Assembly (NCBI GenBank): GCA_020205615.1
Contig: CM035160.1
Location: 11,197,821 to 11,261,820, forward strand
Length of the DNA stretch: 64,000 nucleotides
Reading direction: 5' to 3'
DNA from: Panax quinquefolius
Lineage: Eukaryota > Streptophyta > Magnoliopsida > Apiales > Araliaceae
Shown here: one piece after another, positions 1-13,700 of the stretch
How the letters are laid out: each line of letters starts with the position of its first letter
How positions within the stretch are numbered: position 1 is the stretch's first letter
Program-made: the position numbers and the translations under genes
Notes under the pieces: model-generated
The model's input: the letters and a program-made list of their open reading frames with translations, nothing else
The model's database searches: none
Told to the model about the DNA's origin: nothing

Positions 1-3000
1 CCTGAAGGGAATCCACCCATTACTAAATCAATGGTCTTTGATCCTCGAACCAAATCAAATCCAAACCCCGTAATACCCTTTAAAGATGTGATTGTGTTGT
101 AAGCCTCTACAGGAAGATCGGCAAAGTAACTCTCGATAAGAACATTCAAACCAGAAAGTGATGACTCCAGCTCTGAGTAAGCATAAGTGAACACTTGCAA
201 TTTGTCAGAATCAAGATCCATAACAAGGGTGGGCTCATCAAACTGAATCCAGCTAGCACCAGCTTGTTTCAATTCAGTCACAACTTCCCTACAGTGTATG
301 TTCAATTACAGCATAAGTCAAGTACAAAAATATAAGAACTGAACAATACTAGACAATACATGTCCATTTACTTACTTGTAGACAGGTAGAATCTTGTTGA
401 TTAGAGAGAGAAGAGAAAATGATTTCTCAACACCCTTTGCTGGTTTTGATAATAATAAGTAGGAAACAGGGCCTACAAGGACCGGGACCGTGTCAACTCC
501 ATGCTGCATAACAGAAAAGGTAAAAAAATATAATTGTAAACATTTTCGATCTTTTAAATGATAAATAACACCAAGATTTTTATAATCAGTAAGCCTAAAT
601 GATTCTGGTTGTTCAATTCATAAAAATACTAAATAACAATGGGAATAAGAGAAGAGACCCAAACGCCAATAGTTGATTCCCTCAATTGGGAAGAAAAAGC
701 TACAAATTAACAGTAAGGATGTCAAGCTAGGAAGCAGTAAGAGTATAGAGTTGGTGAGTGAACAACGTTCCATAGTTAATGGGAATCGAGCAAGCACAAG
801 AACGACCACAGATACACATACAAAATAAAGTCATCGTACTATAAAAATGATTTTGTTTAATAGGATTTAGACATAAGATTTCTGAAATGTGGAAGTGGAA
901 CAGACAAATATGATGATTTGAGTAGATTTCACTGCCAAATGATGATTTGTTTCTTGCATATGCAACATGGGTTAAGTACATCTAGCAACAAAGCATAGAC
1001 ACTGGTCAGAGATCAACATTGACATATTTGTATTAGATACAGTCAGACATTATACTCCACAGATACTTCTTGATACCTATCCGATACTCTCGGATACTTC
1101 AACTTTATTATTTTCAATCTTTTTAATTTGGGATACTTAGAGATACTATAGGGATACTTCCTGATACACAAGGATACTCATATGCTATGTTATGGCTTGT
1201 CCAGTGATAATACTAGCTTGCTTCATCTTGTTTTCCATTTACAGTCTGGTTTGTTTCTCATGACTTGTACATGACAATGGTCTTTTTGATGTAATCTTCG
1301 ATCCTATTTTGGCTATATAATTGAATATCCAATGCTAGTTAATATGTCATAGGACTATGGGAAAATGATGATAGTTGATGCAATGTTAAGTTCCTACCTT
1401 TTGATCACCTTATACTAGCTGTTGGTATTAAATTTTAGAATATTATGCCTTAAATTGCTATATGTTAAAAAAAATAAGGGTTTTATTTTGAGAACATTTG
1501 AGTACACCCTCAATTATCTTTGACATGAAATAAGTAACTAACTGAACAAAAATAAGAAGAGCCAGTGACCAGCAAAATCATACAGCTTTAGCCTCCTTGT
1601 ATTCATGCACAGCTTTATGAGAAGCATAAGAGAACTTAACATCTGGTCCCAATTCAGGAACAATGAAATGGCTGCATAAAGAATACATATCATCAACCAA
1701 TGGACCAACACAGAGATAGCATTAACAAATCAAAAGTACATTAGGATGTGCAAATTGTAAGATAGAATCCATAACTTACTAGTTAGTATCAAACCACTTT
1801 GTCATTTCCATAGCAGGTACAGAGGCATTACCTCTAGCCATGGAAAAGTAGACATCAAACCCAATCTCACCTCCATTCCAACTGTATCTAGGAGGAATAG
1901 CACCAAGCATAGCAGTGGTGTCCAACACTTGATCATAGTATGAGAATGTGTTGCTTGGAATATACTTGATCCCAGCATCAGCCATCTGTTTCCAGATAGA
2001 TAACCTGAGATCAGCTGCTACCTTCTGTAAGTCCTCAGCACTACTCTTTCCATCCCAAAAAGATTCAAGTGCAAACTTGAGCTCCCTCTTGGGACCTATG
2101 CGAGGATACCCAACAATGTGAGACGCCATTGTTCTGCACCAGATATCACACAAAAAATGGAAAAAAAAATATAAATACAAGAACAAGAACAATCTTTACA
2201 ATTCATTCAAGTTACCCCTAATCACCAATAACCCATTATGTACGAAGCTCAATTCATGCAGTACAAATAGAAAGAATGTATATATCTTATTTCTGTTGCA
2301 GACAGGTTTTGCCCAGCCCTTTCGTTCGTTTTCAAAATAGGAGAGGAACTGGAAGGTTCTTTCTTGAATGTGGAATCGTTTTAGTTCGTACCCAAGTGAA
2401 AGGTTGCCCGTACCTTTTTTTACCCAAAATACATTTTAGACACTAACCTGACTAATTTGAGATTGGTATAGGTTCTAAACAAATCAGTACTACAATAATT
2501 TGAAACCAATGTATCCAGTACTTGGCGATCTAAACATAGGTATGCATTATTATTTTCATCTAAAAATTCAGAAATGATACGATAGAAAAAAAGAAACGCA
2601 CAGATATATTTAAAGAGAGTTTATTAGAATAACAAAATCATATGTATCTTATCAGTTCTACTGCCCAAAATTAGATACAAAATTACATATACAAAAAAGG
2701 AAGGAAATAAGATGATAATTTTATACATTGTGAATGGGACTCACTGAATCAGTGTATTTCATAAACTCCAAAATGTTTTTAACATGTGAAATATGAGAAC
2801 AGAAAATTAAATATCCTAATGCCAAAATTTAAGGATCAACATCTTTGAGTCTTGTTACAACATCCTGCAATAAAATCCTCTTTAGGGTCCTATGAAATCA
2901 TCCATGAAATGGTAAATAGAACTCTGTGCAATCATCCATGAAATGATAAATAGAACTGATATTCTACAAATTCTTCAATAATTATAAAATTTAATCACTA

Positions 3001-3234
3001 AATATGCATCTACATGTATGTATATATATAAACACACGTAGGACGTAGCATATTATATTATCCTAGTTATGGAAGAGGAACAAACCTGAAGCGGAAGTTT
3101 AAGCGGAAGGTGGTGGGAGGGTTTTTAGTGAGGGTAGAAGTTGGGAAGAGAGAGAAAGATGAGCGGACAAAGATAAGAGTGGCATGAGCAGAGAAGGGTG
3201 CAAGTGTAGGAAGCGCCACAGAAATTTGTCTCAT
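1..3234 (-). CDS. MS3: Cobalamin-independent methionine synthase (MetE), plastid-type, 5' part
   Basis: 5-methyltetrahydropteroyltriglutamate-homocysteine methyltransferase makes methionine by methyl transfer from methyl-tetrahydrofolate. Exons inferred on the minus strand: 3086-3234, 1780-2133, 1584-1671, 376-503 and 1-288, continuing beyond the left edge. All junctions are GT-AG and phases agree (for example TA|C for the Tyr of TNYHF and AA|G for the Lys of YKEVV). The core starts [19 protein letters not shown], the standard MetE N-terminus, and runs through [24 protein letters not shown] and FGFDLVRG; this is only the N-terminal barrel, and the zinc-binding C-terminal barrel lies outside. 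The first exon adds about 50 residues rich in Ser, Thr, Arg and Pro, which fits the plastid isoform (Arabidopsis MS3) rather than the cytosolic ones. Translation could instead start at ATG 2129, giving a cytosolic form, or at an in-frame ATG at 3330. Family is certain; the isoform symbol is an inference. Confidence 0.9.
1034..1175. repeat. GATACT-rich degenerate repeat in MetE intron
   Basis: About nine copies of GATAC(T/C) are spread irregularly over some 140 bases inside the intron between 503 and 1584. No coding sense is seen. It may be a decayed mobile-element terminus or simple local amplification. Confidence 0.45.
3086..3234 (-). other. First coding exon: predicted plastid transit peptide
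   Basis: This exon starts [15 protein letters not shown] and continues with a Ser/Thr/Arg/Phe-rich, acid-free stretch. Its donor is AG|GTTTGT at 3086/3085. The acceptor is at 2134 (tgcag|AACA), so the codon across the junction is AGA and the frame enters MetE directly as F-R-T-M-A-S-H-I-V. That an intron of about 950 bases preserves frame into the universal MetE start is the main evidence. The frame stays open upstream to an ATG at 3330, but that extension contains acidic residues and a TACTGC-type repeat-coded Val-Ala run, so I prefer 3234. Confidence 0.7.
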
Positions 3235-3347
3235 GTATTCTACTGCTACTGCTACTGCTACTGTCCGGCTTCTGTTTCGTTCCTCTTCCCTATATACTTG
3301 CAACTGAACCAAAAATAAATTTGATTCCATCTCTATAAAACATTCAA

Positions 3348-3371
3348 ATATATATATATATATATATATAA
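3348..3371. repeat. (AT)n microsatellite just upstream of MetE
   Basis: A pure AT dinucleotide run lies about 115 bases upstream of the ATG at 3234. On the minus strand it reads as a run of TATA and could supply the TATA element, but no start site can be fixed from sequence. Confidence 0.7.
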
Positions 3372-4790
3372 AAAAATTATAAATTATTATATATTCAAAT
3401 TATAATTTTTTATTAATACTTAAATCGTATTGGTTAAAAAAATTCAAACTTTTGCACTTAATTTTAAAATTGTTCAGCTTATATCATACTCAATAAATTG
3501 AAATTGTTGTGAACTAAATCTGAATAACTCAGTATCAACTCGATTTATTTATACTTTTAATGTGTATTATTTTTAAAAGCTTCAATTTAAATTAGTACCA
3601 CTATTTTGATGATTAAAATTTTAACTTTCGTAATGAGATGGTCAAATTTTTTATTTTTTTAAATTTACGCTCAATTAAACATGTCATATTATAAATTCAC
3701 TTAAATTATTGAATAAGTCAAACAATATTTATATGTAATTAAAAATTATAATTTTAAATAATTGCTTCAAATTTGTTAAATATTGAAGGGTAAAAATTAT
3801 GAAAATTATGATGTTTTTTATACTTAAATGTTTAATAAATGTTAAAAATTATTTAAAATAACTTCTTTTTAATTACACGTACGTTTTAATTGGCCCAATC
3901 AGTGATTCATGAGAGCAATTTATGAACTGGCCCGTTCGTAAGTGAAAAACAAATGATCACTTAATTGTAAATATCAATAGTTCAATATAATATTTTTTAT
4001 TTATCCTCTTTTAAACTAAGTTTAAAAACCAATTTTAGCAACGCTCGTCTCTATATATATAATGCAGCTCTGAGGGAGTTGGTGATTTTATGTCACACTT
4101 ATTTTTGAAGTTCTTCATATTTTGTCCATACAACTTTATTAAAGTTGTATTATTATTTTGTCATTTTTAATTATTAATTTTCTATATTTCAACTTATTCT
4201 TCCATAATTTATAAAATTATAATATTTAATTAATATAATTTATACATACAACGCATGTGCCACCTGATGCTAATTTTAAATAAAACGCGTGATTTTTCTA
4301 CATTCTCACTGACCATAAAATTATACTATATTTTTATAAAAATAGATTCACTTTAATTTTAAATAAGTTAAAAATGATCATACAAAATATAACACATGAT
4401 ATCTTAATATTTTCCAATGTATTTGTCAGGTATAGCAACTTATTTTTCATAATAAAATTTAAATGTAACAACTTATTTTTATAATAAATTATTTAGATAA
4501 ATTATATGTGGAGTGCAATTCGATATCAAAACATTGTTACTTTTAAGTTTCTAAGCTTAAAAGTATTTTAAGTAAACGTTTTATCTTAGATTACACATAA
4601 ATCTCAAAAAAAGTATTTATAGTCCACCAAAAATATATTTAAAAGGGGTTTTATATATTCTTAAAATAATCGTAACACAAATATTTATTTGATATTCTCA
4701 AAAAGACTTGTTTACTTGAAAGACACAATAGCTCATTGAAAATTATCAAGCTTTGATTTGAAACCCTTCACCGTCAATTTCATCGCAACA
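3372..4790. other. AT-rich intergenic region between divergent genes
   Basis: Separates the minus-strand MetE gene from the plus-strand gamma-tubulin complex gene. Very AT-rich, without long reading frames, tRNA or clear transposon ends. It must hold both promoters, but no individual element can be supported. Confidence 0.6.
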
Positions 4791-7700
4791 ATGGCGGTGG
4801 ATACGAGTGTGGACCATTGGTTCGACAGCTTGAAGAAGCTAGAGGAAGAAGATCTACTACTACTTCCTGCAAGACCTTGGGAATCGATCCCTTCCGAGAG
4901 CGGACATTTCCCCTCTAAACGCACTTCAACCTCTCAGTATTCTCTCTCTACTCCCCTCTATCACACTTCCACTGTCTCCGTAAGTTCTCTCTCTATATAT
5001 TAGTAAGCATAATTTTAAATGTGGTAAATTGATTGTGAATTGATCATTCTTTGGAACCAATTCGTATTTTCTCTAATTGCAATTATGTACATGGGTGTGT
5101 AAGAGAAAGTAAATAGAACATTTATTGTAGCCTATTTATGTTATCCAAGCAATAAAATGAACCTGCAATTTCTCCTAGTGTGGTTGCAACTCTGTTTCTT
5201 CCTCTTCATTTGGAATTGGGAGCTAGGTAAAGAAAAAGAAAAGGAAAAGGGAAAAGGAAAACAATTTTTTGTTGAGACCCCCATTTTGAAGTGATATCAA
5301 TACAAGTACAAATGAATTTCATAATCAATAGAATTAATTATAATATCAGTAAACCTTACACTGGGTGAGAGTACAAACTTCACAATAATTATAAGGATAA
5401 AGAAAGTCTCACATAAAATGTTAAAGCTAAGCAAAAACTGAATGAAGTATAAATTTAAACATCCTCCTGTACACACTTCAGAAAAATCTAATACATAGTA
5501 TAATGCTAACTTTAGTGTCTAAGTGTCATATAAAAATATGCTGCACATTACTTTGAAGTTGAACGTTTTTGTAGCTTAGTATTAGTGTTAACTTATTAAG
5601 AATTTGACTTTCTGTGCTCCATCTTCTCAGCAAGTCTGTTTGCAATTTTCTGTCTCTTACATTTATGTTGTACTCCTCTTTCCCATAATGAAAGTCTATC
5701 TTCCTTTATTTTGGCAAGAATGAGAGTCACAGTTAAAAACTAAAATAAAAAGTGATACGATATTCAAAACTTGTTCTTAACGAACTATGAATAAAAACCT
5801 ATACCTCGTTTAATATAATTTGTTTTTTTTTAATTTGAAATCCAGACAACCTTATACATGGTTTATTATAATTGGGCTCTCGTTTTGGGACAGTAGGAAT
5901 ATCAAATATATGTTTATATATATATGTGCACATATGCATTACTTATAAATTCAACTCAATCCCAAACTATTTGACCAAAAATAGTTTGGTTAGGCTGAAA
6001 ATGGATTCCATATGAAAGATTAAAAGTAGAAACGTAAGGAAAAAAATAAAAAGATAAAACAGACTAAAAAGAAAAGCAAACAATAAATAAAAGATTGGTA
6101 AAGATGGAAATTAATTAAATAATGCAGACCATGAATAAAATACATACATACAGACATATGCATTGCTTATAAATCAGTTATAAAAAAATGCGTGTAAACT
6201 GATTTTTTTTAAAACTTATCCGTCAATATTTTGTTTAGAATTGTAACCCACTTATATGACACTTTATTCTTCTTGGTAAGCCAGATTATTTTTCTCCCTC
6301 CATCTCTCCCTCTCTCCCGGTATACCTATATATAATTTATGATATACTAGTGCGTTGTTTGTCAAACTGAATAAAGTTTGAAGCTTAGTTTTATAATAAT
6401 TTGGAAATGTTGGCGAATTATGGATTTTCTTTTTCTATCCAAGTTCTGATAAAATTGTGGAGTATTATTTAGTGGTTGTTTTTGAAAATTTATTTTTAAT
6501 ATTTTCTTTGCGGTTTACATTTCCTTCATGACATATTATAAATACGGTTGCTTTTGTAAACGAAATTGCTAAACAAATTGGTAATACTCACTCATTAATG
6601 TGACAACAATACTATATTTTAACACTACAGTTTCGGAACCCGAGTATTATGCTATTCAGTTGTAGCTTGGGTGCTTGTTCTCACACTCTTATTAGTTTTT
6701 AGAATCTTCGGTATAAACCATAATTATATCTACTCTTGTTTATCATTCATGATTTCCTTTCCCCCCCCTAATGTTCTGCAGGAGGCTAGTTTGGTGAGGT
6801 TGGCGATGAATGCACTGCAAGGTGTAGAATCTGCACTTATAAGTATAGAAAAGCTCTGTAAAGTTTTCTGTTCTGATCCAGCTGACAGGACATTTCATAG
6901 AATTCCAAGTCTTTGGAATCGGTCTTCGAGTACTATTGCTCTAGGAAGGGTACTCAAATCCATAGGCCGTTCAGGTTATATAGTTTTTCTACTTACCCAA
7001 TTTGTTGATTATTTTACAACTATAACTTTTGACGGGATTTCAAGAGGAAATAAAAGTGCAGAGCCTGAGGAAAATCGAAACGATCATACAACTGAAGGGG
7101 GAGAACATCCTCTGCACAGTCTTGTTAATCAGGCATTCGCAGTTTCTGTGGGAAAGATCTTAGAAGGTTATATGTCCGCCCTTGATACACTATATGCATC
7201 TGTATGTCTGAGGCATTCGTCAAACACTAGTGATGTGTCTTCATGTGCATCTTCTGAAGTAGGCTTTCTCACGAGTGTTGCACATTCTAAAGTTTCACTT
7301 TTGGAGGTTTATCTACACACTGAGGGATTGAGGACTCAGATTGATGCTATGGGAAACATCTGCAATGTACATGATATAGATCTTTGCCATTTAGTATCAT
7401 CCCTTGAAAATTTGGGTGGTAAAACAAAATTCAGTGACTTCCCTATTGGTGGAAATTTACTCACTTATTTGTATACCCAGCTAAAGGTTTGCATTGTTTG
7501 AAGTGTTGTTTCTTTGTTTTTACTAGAGATTTCAGTTTTTTGTATCCTTTCCATACGTCTTCACTTGCTAGATAATTCGATAGCCTTCTCAATATTTAAG
7601 GCCTTTCACATTAACCAATTTCTTATCTACTTTATTAACCTGCATTAAAAATGAGGTTCACTGAAGTATTAAATTTCCTGATGTTGTAGAAAAGAACAGT

Positions 7701-10700
7701 AACCAAGTGAGGAAATGCATAGTCGTCGTGACCCACATTAAAAGTGGACATAACTAAAGTATTAAACTTCCTGATGGTATAATAAAACGCCGACCAAGTG
7801 CGGATATGGATTAAGTTATAGTGTTGTGTCCGTGAAAGGCCATGCATTTGTGACTCTTAAGACAGTTACAACCTTGAAAGACGAAGTAGAATTATGGCAG
7901 AATATTCCAGAAAAAAAATTTAATATGCTGTAGTTACTAGTTAGTCTAAGGCTCCAAGCTGCACGATTTTGACTATTGTTTTGAGTGACTAAGGGCTTCT
8001 TTGAACCTCCTGAGAAACTGAAACTTAATGTTTAATATTGGCGGAAACATTGTTGAGTTATAGATGAGAATTGAGATATAATCATTAATCATATTAAACT
8101 CTTTTTTTTTTGCCTTTTCCTTTTTCGGTTGAATACAAGCATGCTTCTTGTTATGTAATTTCTGGTGGTTCTCATCGGTGTTAATTTTTTTTTGGGGATA
8201 GGTTTCTGATCCAGTCCATTGTGCTCTCCTCAAATTTCTCTTTCTTCGATCGTTTGAACCGTACTCTGAATTTATTAGATCATGGATTTATAAAGCCAAA
8301 ATTAGTGATCCTTATAATGAATTTATAGTGGACTATGTTGACAATCTGCTGCCTTATATGGTGGGTAGCACTGGAATCTCAGCTGACTTCATGTCAGCCA
8401 CCATCAGGGTAATGTTGTCCACAATGATTACGAAGCTTTTGATCAAGAGACAATTAATGTACTTCTTGTATTCCTCAATTGCTGACTTTACCATCTAAAA
8501 TTACTCACCTTCAGGAGCAAGACAAAGTTGCTGTTCCTTGTTTTCTGAAAGAATTCTTGGTTCCACTTTTCAGAGCTGGTCAACAACTTCAAGTACTAAT
8601 GAAGTTGCTTGAGTTGTCTGATAATGTTGGTGCTTGGGACCATATTTATGAGGATTTCTTTCCATTTTGGAAGGGTTTGCCAAGCAATTTTCTGGCCAAT
8701 GCATCTCCACTGACTTTTAACAAAGAAGGTATTGAAGCTATGGTACTTGCAAGGAACAATTTTCACAGACAGATGATGGAAAAACTTGAAAGTCTTTCAA
8801 TGAAATTAAATTTCAGATATCAGCAGGTGAGTCTATAATATGCTTTGCTTCTCTGTCTATAATAGGTGCATGATTTTCTGTCAGTTCTTCATGTTAATTA
8901 ACATAGGAAACTAATGTCGGCTAATCACCAACCATGTTGTCTGTAATCATGAAAGAGAATGCTGTCTTTGCCTGCATGAGGTTTAAATTTTCGCATGCCA
9001 AATTGCAAGTATTTTGCTATGCTTCAATTGACTTGTGTAACGTGGCATGCATGCTGGTTGCCTCCTCATTGACGGATCAGTATGCTTTTGAGCTATTCAT
9101 TCTGGTTAGACTTTTGAACTTTATCAATGTTAACCCTTTTCAAGACTCATCTTCATGATTCTGTTGGCAGACTATTTAAATAAATCAATTTCTTCTTTCC
9201 TTTTGGCTTGTGGCCCCCATGAGGGGGTTGGGAAATCAATTTCTTCTTTCCTTTTGGCTTGTGGTCCCCATGAGGGGGTTTGGAACCCTTGTCATCTAGT
9301 GTTTATGAGGGTTAGGGTGAGGTTTTTTGATCTGCTGGGAGGCAAATAATGTTTAGGAGCATTTTTGTTCTCCCTATGCCCTGTGTATGTATACTTCCTG
9401 TGTACTGTTTGGGTCCCTTTTCTAGGTTTCTGGGGAGCTTTTGATTGATATTAATATTACTTATCTTAAAAAGATTCTTTGCCTAGTTTAGGAGCATTTT
9501 GTTCTCCTGTGCTCTGTGTATTTTAGCTACCATTTCATCACTTACATTTTTTTTTTTTTGCAGGTTGTTCCTCATGTGACTGTACCTATTTTTGTTAATA
9601 ACAGCGGAAAAATCAAAACATTCCAACATCATTTGCAATGAATGAGGATAGCCTTATTTCTCCTTCAAAAGATATAAAAATCAACATTCAGAGCTCTCTC
9701 TCCTCCAACACCACATTGTTTTGTTTACGCCGCTTTTCTCCTTTTCCAAATTATCTTCTTGTGCACATGCGTGCTTGCATGGAAGCATGAGGACACATTA
9801 AAAAACACTAAAGTTACTTGAGTCTATCAAAATCAGAAAGTGGCCAAGAGTTCAGAATTTGCATGTTAAGTTATCTATGTAGTCTTCTTTCCAGTTATTG
9901 ATATGATTAAAAAGGTATCGTTTTTTTTCAGGGCTACAAGTGCTCTGGATTCTGAGGCTTCTAGCATGACGGATGAGGTTTCAGTATGTGGAGGATCCTT
10001 TGGACTCTGATTGTTCATCTCTTGCTAGCTCTGAAGAGCAAAATCATCCTGATCAGTTGGTTGAGCCTCATGATAATGTGGCAAAACTTGAGGAAAATAT
10101 CTCTCTGCTTTAAGTTTTTCTTCGAGTATATCTATGTATAATTCATTGCATACACCTTCCAAAAATGAGGCGCCCTGCACTGTGGAAACTGAGCAGGAAA
10201 CTTGTGAAAAGAAGGTTCCAACTAGCTACTTCCAGCATCATCGAAATAATGGACCAAATTTTAATAGAAGTTCCATGCACCTTGAGTTAGAAGAATTGAA
10301 TTTGTCACATCTGTCTGAAACTCAAGATCCTGAAAATGAACATGATATGTGCTTGCTGCAAGGTGGCCTTCTAAAAAATCCTATTTGTGTTGGTAGAGGG
10401 AATATAGATGACACATGGTCACATTTTTGTTGTAGTGGGTTGGAAGTGATAAATAGAAAAATTAGTGTCCTGGACATTAACACATCAATTTCTGGAGATA
10501 TGATGCTTTCTAGAATTGACTCAGAGGGGAGCACTGCCGACGATCAGCATCTAAGTTGTCCTTATGCCTTATCAAATTCATTTAGTTCACAATCATGGAA
10601 GGTTAAGTACGATTCTAAATTTCTCAGTGCAAACCCAATATTGACTAAACATTTTTTTCGATGCACTTACATGCATGGAGAAAGGCGCTCTACAGAATAT

Positions 10701-13700
10701 AGAGAACATTTATCTTCCTTTGACTTTACGTCTGTTAAAGACCCTTTCATGGTATCTGTGGAGAACTTATCTACCAGTCCAAGACATCGATTTGGAACGG
10801 AACTTTTAGCATTAACTGATTCTGCTCTTGCTGCCGGCTTTGGTATGAGTGATTTCCATGATAAAAAGGGCCATCATGGTAATGCAGTCTCACTTAATAA
10901 TACCAAATCATCCCATGTTTTTCCCCCTCTAGGGTCGACGGTTGATTCCCGAGAAAACATTTTATTGAAAAATGTTTCCGGTGGGAGTGGTTGGCAGAGT
11001 CTGCTAGGTAGTTCTTATAACAGTGATGATATCGCTGCCAGAGATCATAAAACAAGCTTGACAGGAAAACTTGAGATTCCGCTGGATTTTGTTATTGAGA
11101 AATGCCTATTGGAAGAGATTCTTCTTCAGTATCCTTTTTTTGGAGCAAAATACAACTCAATAATTTTCATTACTGCAGTTAGTGGAGCAGGTTTTACTTT
11201 CTTTAATTTATGCTGTGTCATATGATTGATAAATTGTGTCCCTGTTGATAAATGACCATGCATCGTCATGGATTTATAGTTGCATTGTTATGAAGTATGT
11301 GTATTTTAAAATTTAAGTATCTTTCTATCTGCCTTCAAGTGTTCGTGTAACTTTTTTTTTAAAGTATCTATATGTTTAGGTTTTAACACTAAGGGTCAAT
11401 AGTAAAATTTGAACTTGAACAATATAAATGCATGCTCTGCAGATCAATTTGATACTGTCTCTATTTGAGTTCTTTTGAATCATATTCATGCTCGTACAAC
11501 TTTTGGTACCTTGCCTATCTTTTTGATAAAGTGGGTCTGAGCTTGTAATTCTGGATATATAATTTATAATAAAAGATTAAAAGTGGAGCAGTTTAAGTTT
11601 CTGAACTTGAAATTATTCTGGAATTTATATCTAAAATTTATTTTTGTAAGATGTTGATTTTGCCATTTAACACAACCCCCTTTGTTAAATTTTGTTCGCT
11701 CATATGGCCATTCCATTTTGGCTTCTTAACATTAATTATAAATATAATATGTTCAATTAACTTGTATGTTTTACGATATTTACCCTTGAAATGTTTATGC
11801 TGCTCAAGTGTTTTTGTGTACTTCCCAATGCTCCCAATTGATACACTGCAACTGAGTTGTTTACATTCCACTATTGTAGTTACTGATACTAGAAGCTAAA
11901 GAGTTGCAACAGTCCCTCTTTTGTTGTCTGCAAGGCTGTCAGATGGGATTGATAGCTTGTCTTGCATTGTTAATAGGTTTCCTTGGATAGTTGATAGAAT
12001 AAGAGGCATTTAATGTTGTGTTTCTCTTTTGGGAAGCAATGTTCGAATTTAATATATGAATTCGGGTTATTATCTTGGAACCAAAATTGGTTTACTATTC
12101 ATTCTTCACCGGATGAAATTGCAACTCTAAATATGCTGTTTTCATTCCAGCCTAACTTGGTAAACTTTTCTGCTTATCCTGCAACGTTCTGACAAAAATA
12201 TTTCCCTCGCCCTTTTTCTTATTGAATACTGTATAAATTATACGTTCTTGAAACAGAATTATTTATCCTGCTCATTATCTTTCTATTTTATAGAGCAGTC
12301 ATTCCGATTCTATATATGCCTCCTTAACTTTACTAGATACAAGTATGTGAGCAAGCTGACAATCAAGGTTCTTGAAGAAGGATTCAATCTGCAAGAACAT
12401 TTACTGGCATTGCGGAGATACCATTTCATGGAATTAGCTGATTGGGCAGATTTGTTTATCATGTCTCTTTGGCGTCATGTAAGTTGATTTCCTAAAATCA
12501 TCTTGATGGTTTCTTGCTTCTTCTGTTATATGGTTTTAGATGATAAAATTTCCCTTCTGATTGCCTTTTCTTTCTTAACTCAAAACCAGAAATGGTATGC
12601 TACAGATGCGGATAGGAGAATTTCAGAAATTCAGGGGTTTTTAGATTTGTCTATTCAAAGGTCTTCATGTGAGAGTGACATTTATAAAGATCGCATATAC
12701 TTGTACGTGAAGGAACAACACAAGATCTCTCTTTCTGCTTCTACCATTGGTACATACAGTTTTTTGATCTAAATTGAGTTTCTTTCTTTGTGCCATCCCC
12801 ACCCCTTTCCTTTGGATTATTCATCTTCTTTTAAATTCGTGTAAGGTTGGGGTTCTCATTCTAATTCACTTTTAAGTTCTTCAATATTGGTATATGTAGC
12901 AGGAATCCATTCCTTCGATTATTTAGGTTTGGGTTACAGAGTAGATTGGCCTGTCAGTATCATTTTAACGCCCGGTGCATTAGAAATATATGCTGAGATA
13001 TTCAGTTTTCTGATACAAGTCAAGCTTGCAATTTCTTCATTAGCTGAAGCATGGTGCTCATTGAAGGTATGGGCTTGTGGAAACTAGTCTACTTCGTCAT
13101 GCCAACGTGTATATTCAATATTGCATTTAAGTATACTGTATATGAAAATTAGCGTATATTTGTATGCTGCATGCCTGAAGTTAAAATGTGCACGTACATG
13201 CACATGTGCAAAAATACATGTGATTAATGTTCAAAGCTTCATACTCCAAGAATTCTCACAACCAATTGAATCTTTCCAAAGCTTCATACTTTGAATTAAT
13301 TTTAGATTTTCTTGTATTAAGCTTCTACATGATGTCCAAGCGTAATTCTGCAAGTTAAAATTTAATTATATATTGCAAAAATTATTAATGTTCAAAGCTT
13401 CATACTCCAAGAATTCTCTAGTATTTAATTATATATTGAACCAATTGAATCTTTCCAAAACTTCGTACTTTGAATTCAATTTTTAGATTTTCTTGTATTA
13501 AATGAAAAAGCTACATGATGTGGTTTTCCTTTTTATCCGTACTTGGTTTGTGGGTTCCGAACAGCTATAGTGGCTGAGCCTAATAATATAGCAATTACAA
13601 TCCAAGAAATAATATGTACTTGGCCGTGGACTTGGAAACCTCCTATTTTCCAATAAAAATGTTGGCCTACTTCCACATCGGATACATATAACCCTTTTAG

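Noticed and set aside
618..981. Minus-strand open frames in the MetE intron
   Set aside because: They lie wholly within an intron bounded by good splice sites, overlap in different frames and match nothing recognisable.
4733..4924. Minus-strand frame opposite GCP6 exon 1
   Set aside because: Shadow of the coding exon; the plus strand has the start context and splice phase.
10322..10534. Antisense frame in GCP6 exon 6
   Set aside because: Shadow of a long coding exon with no independent support.
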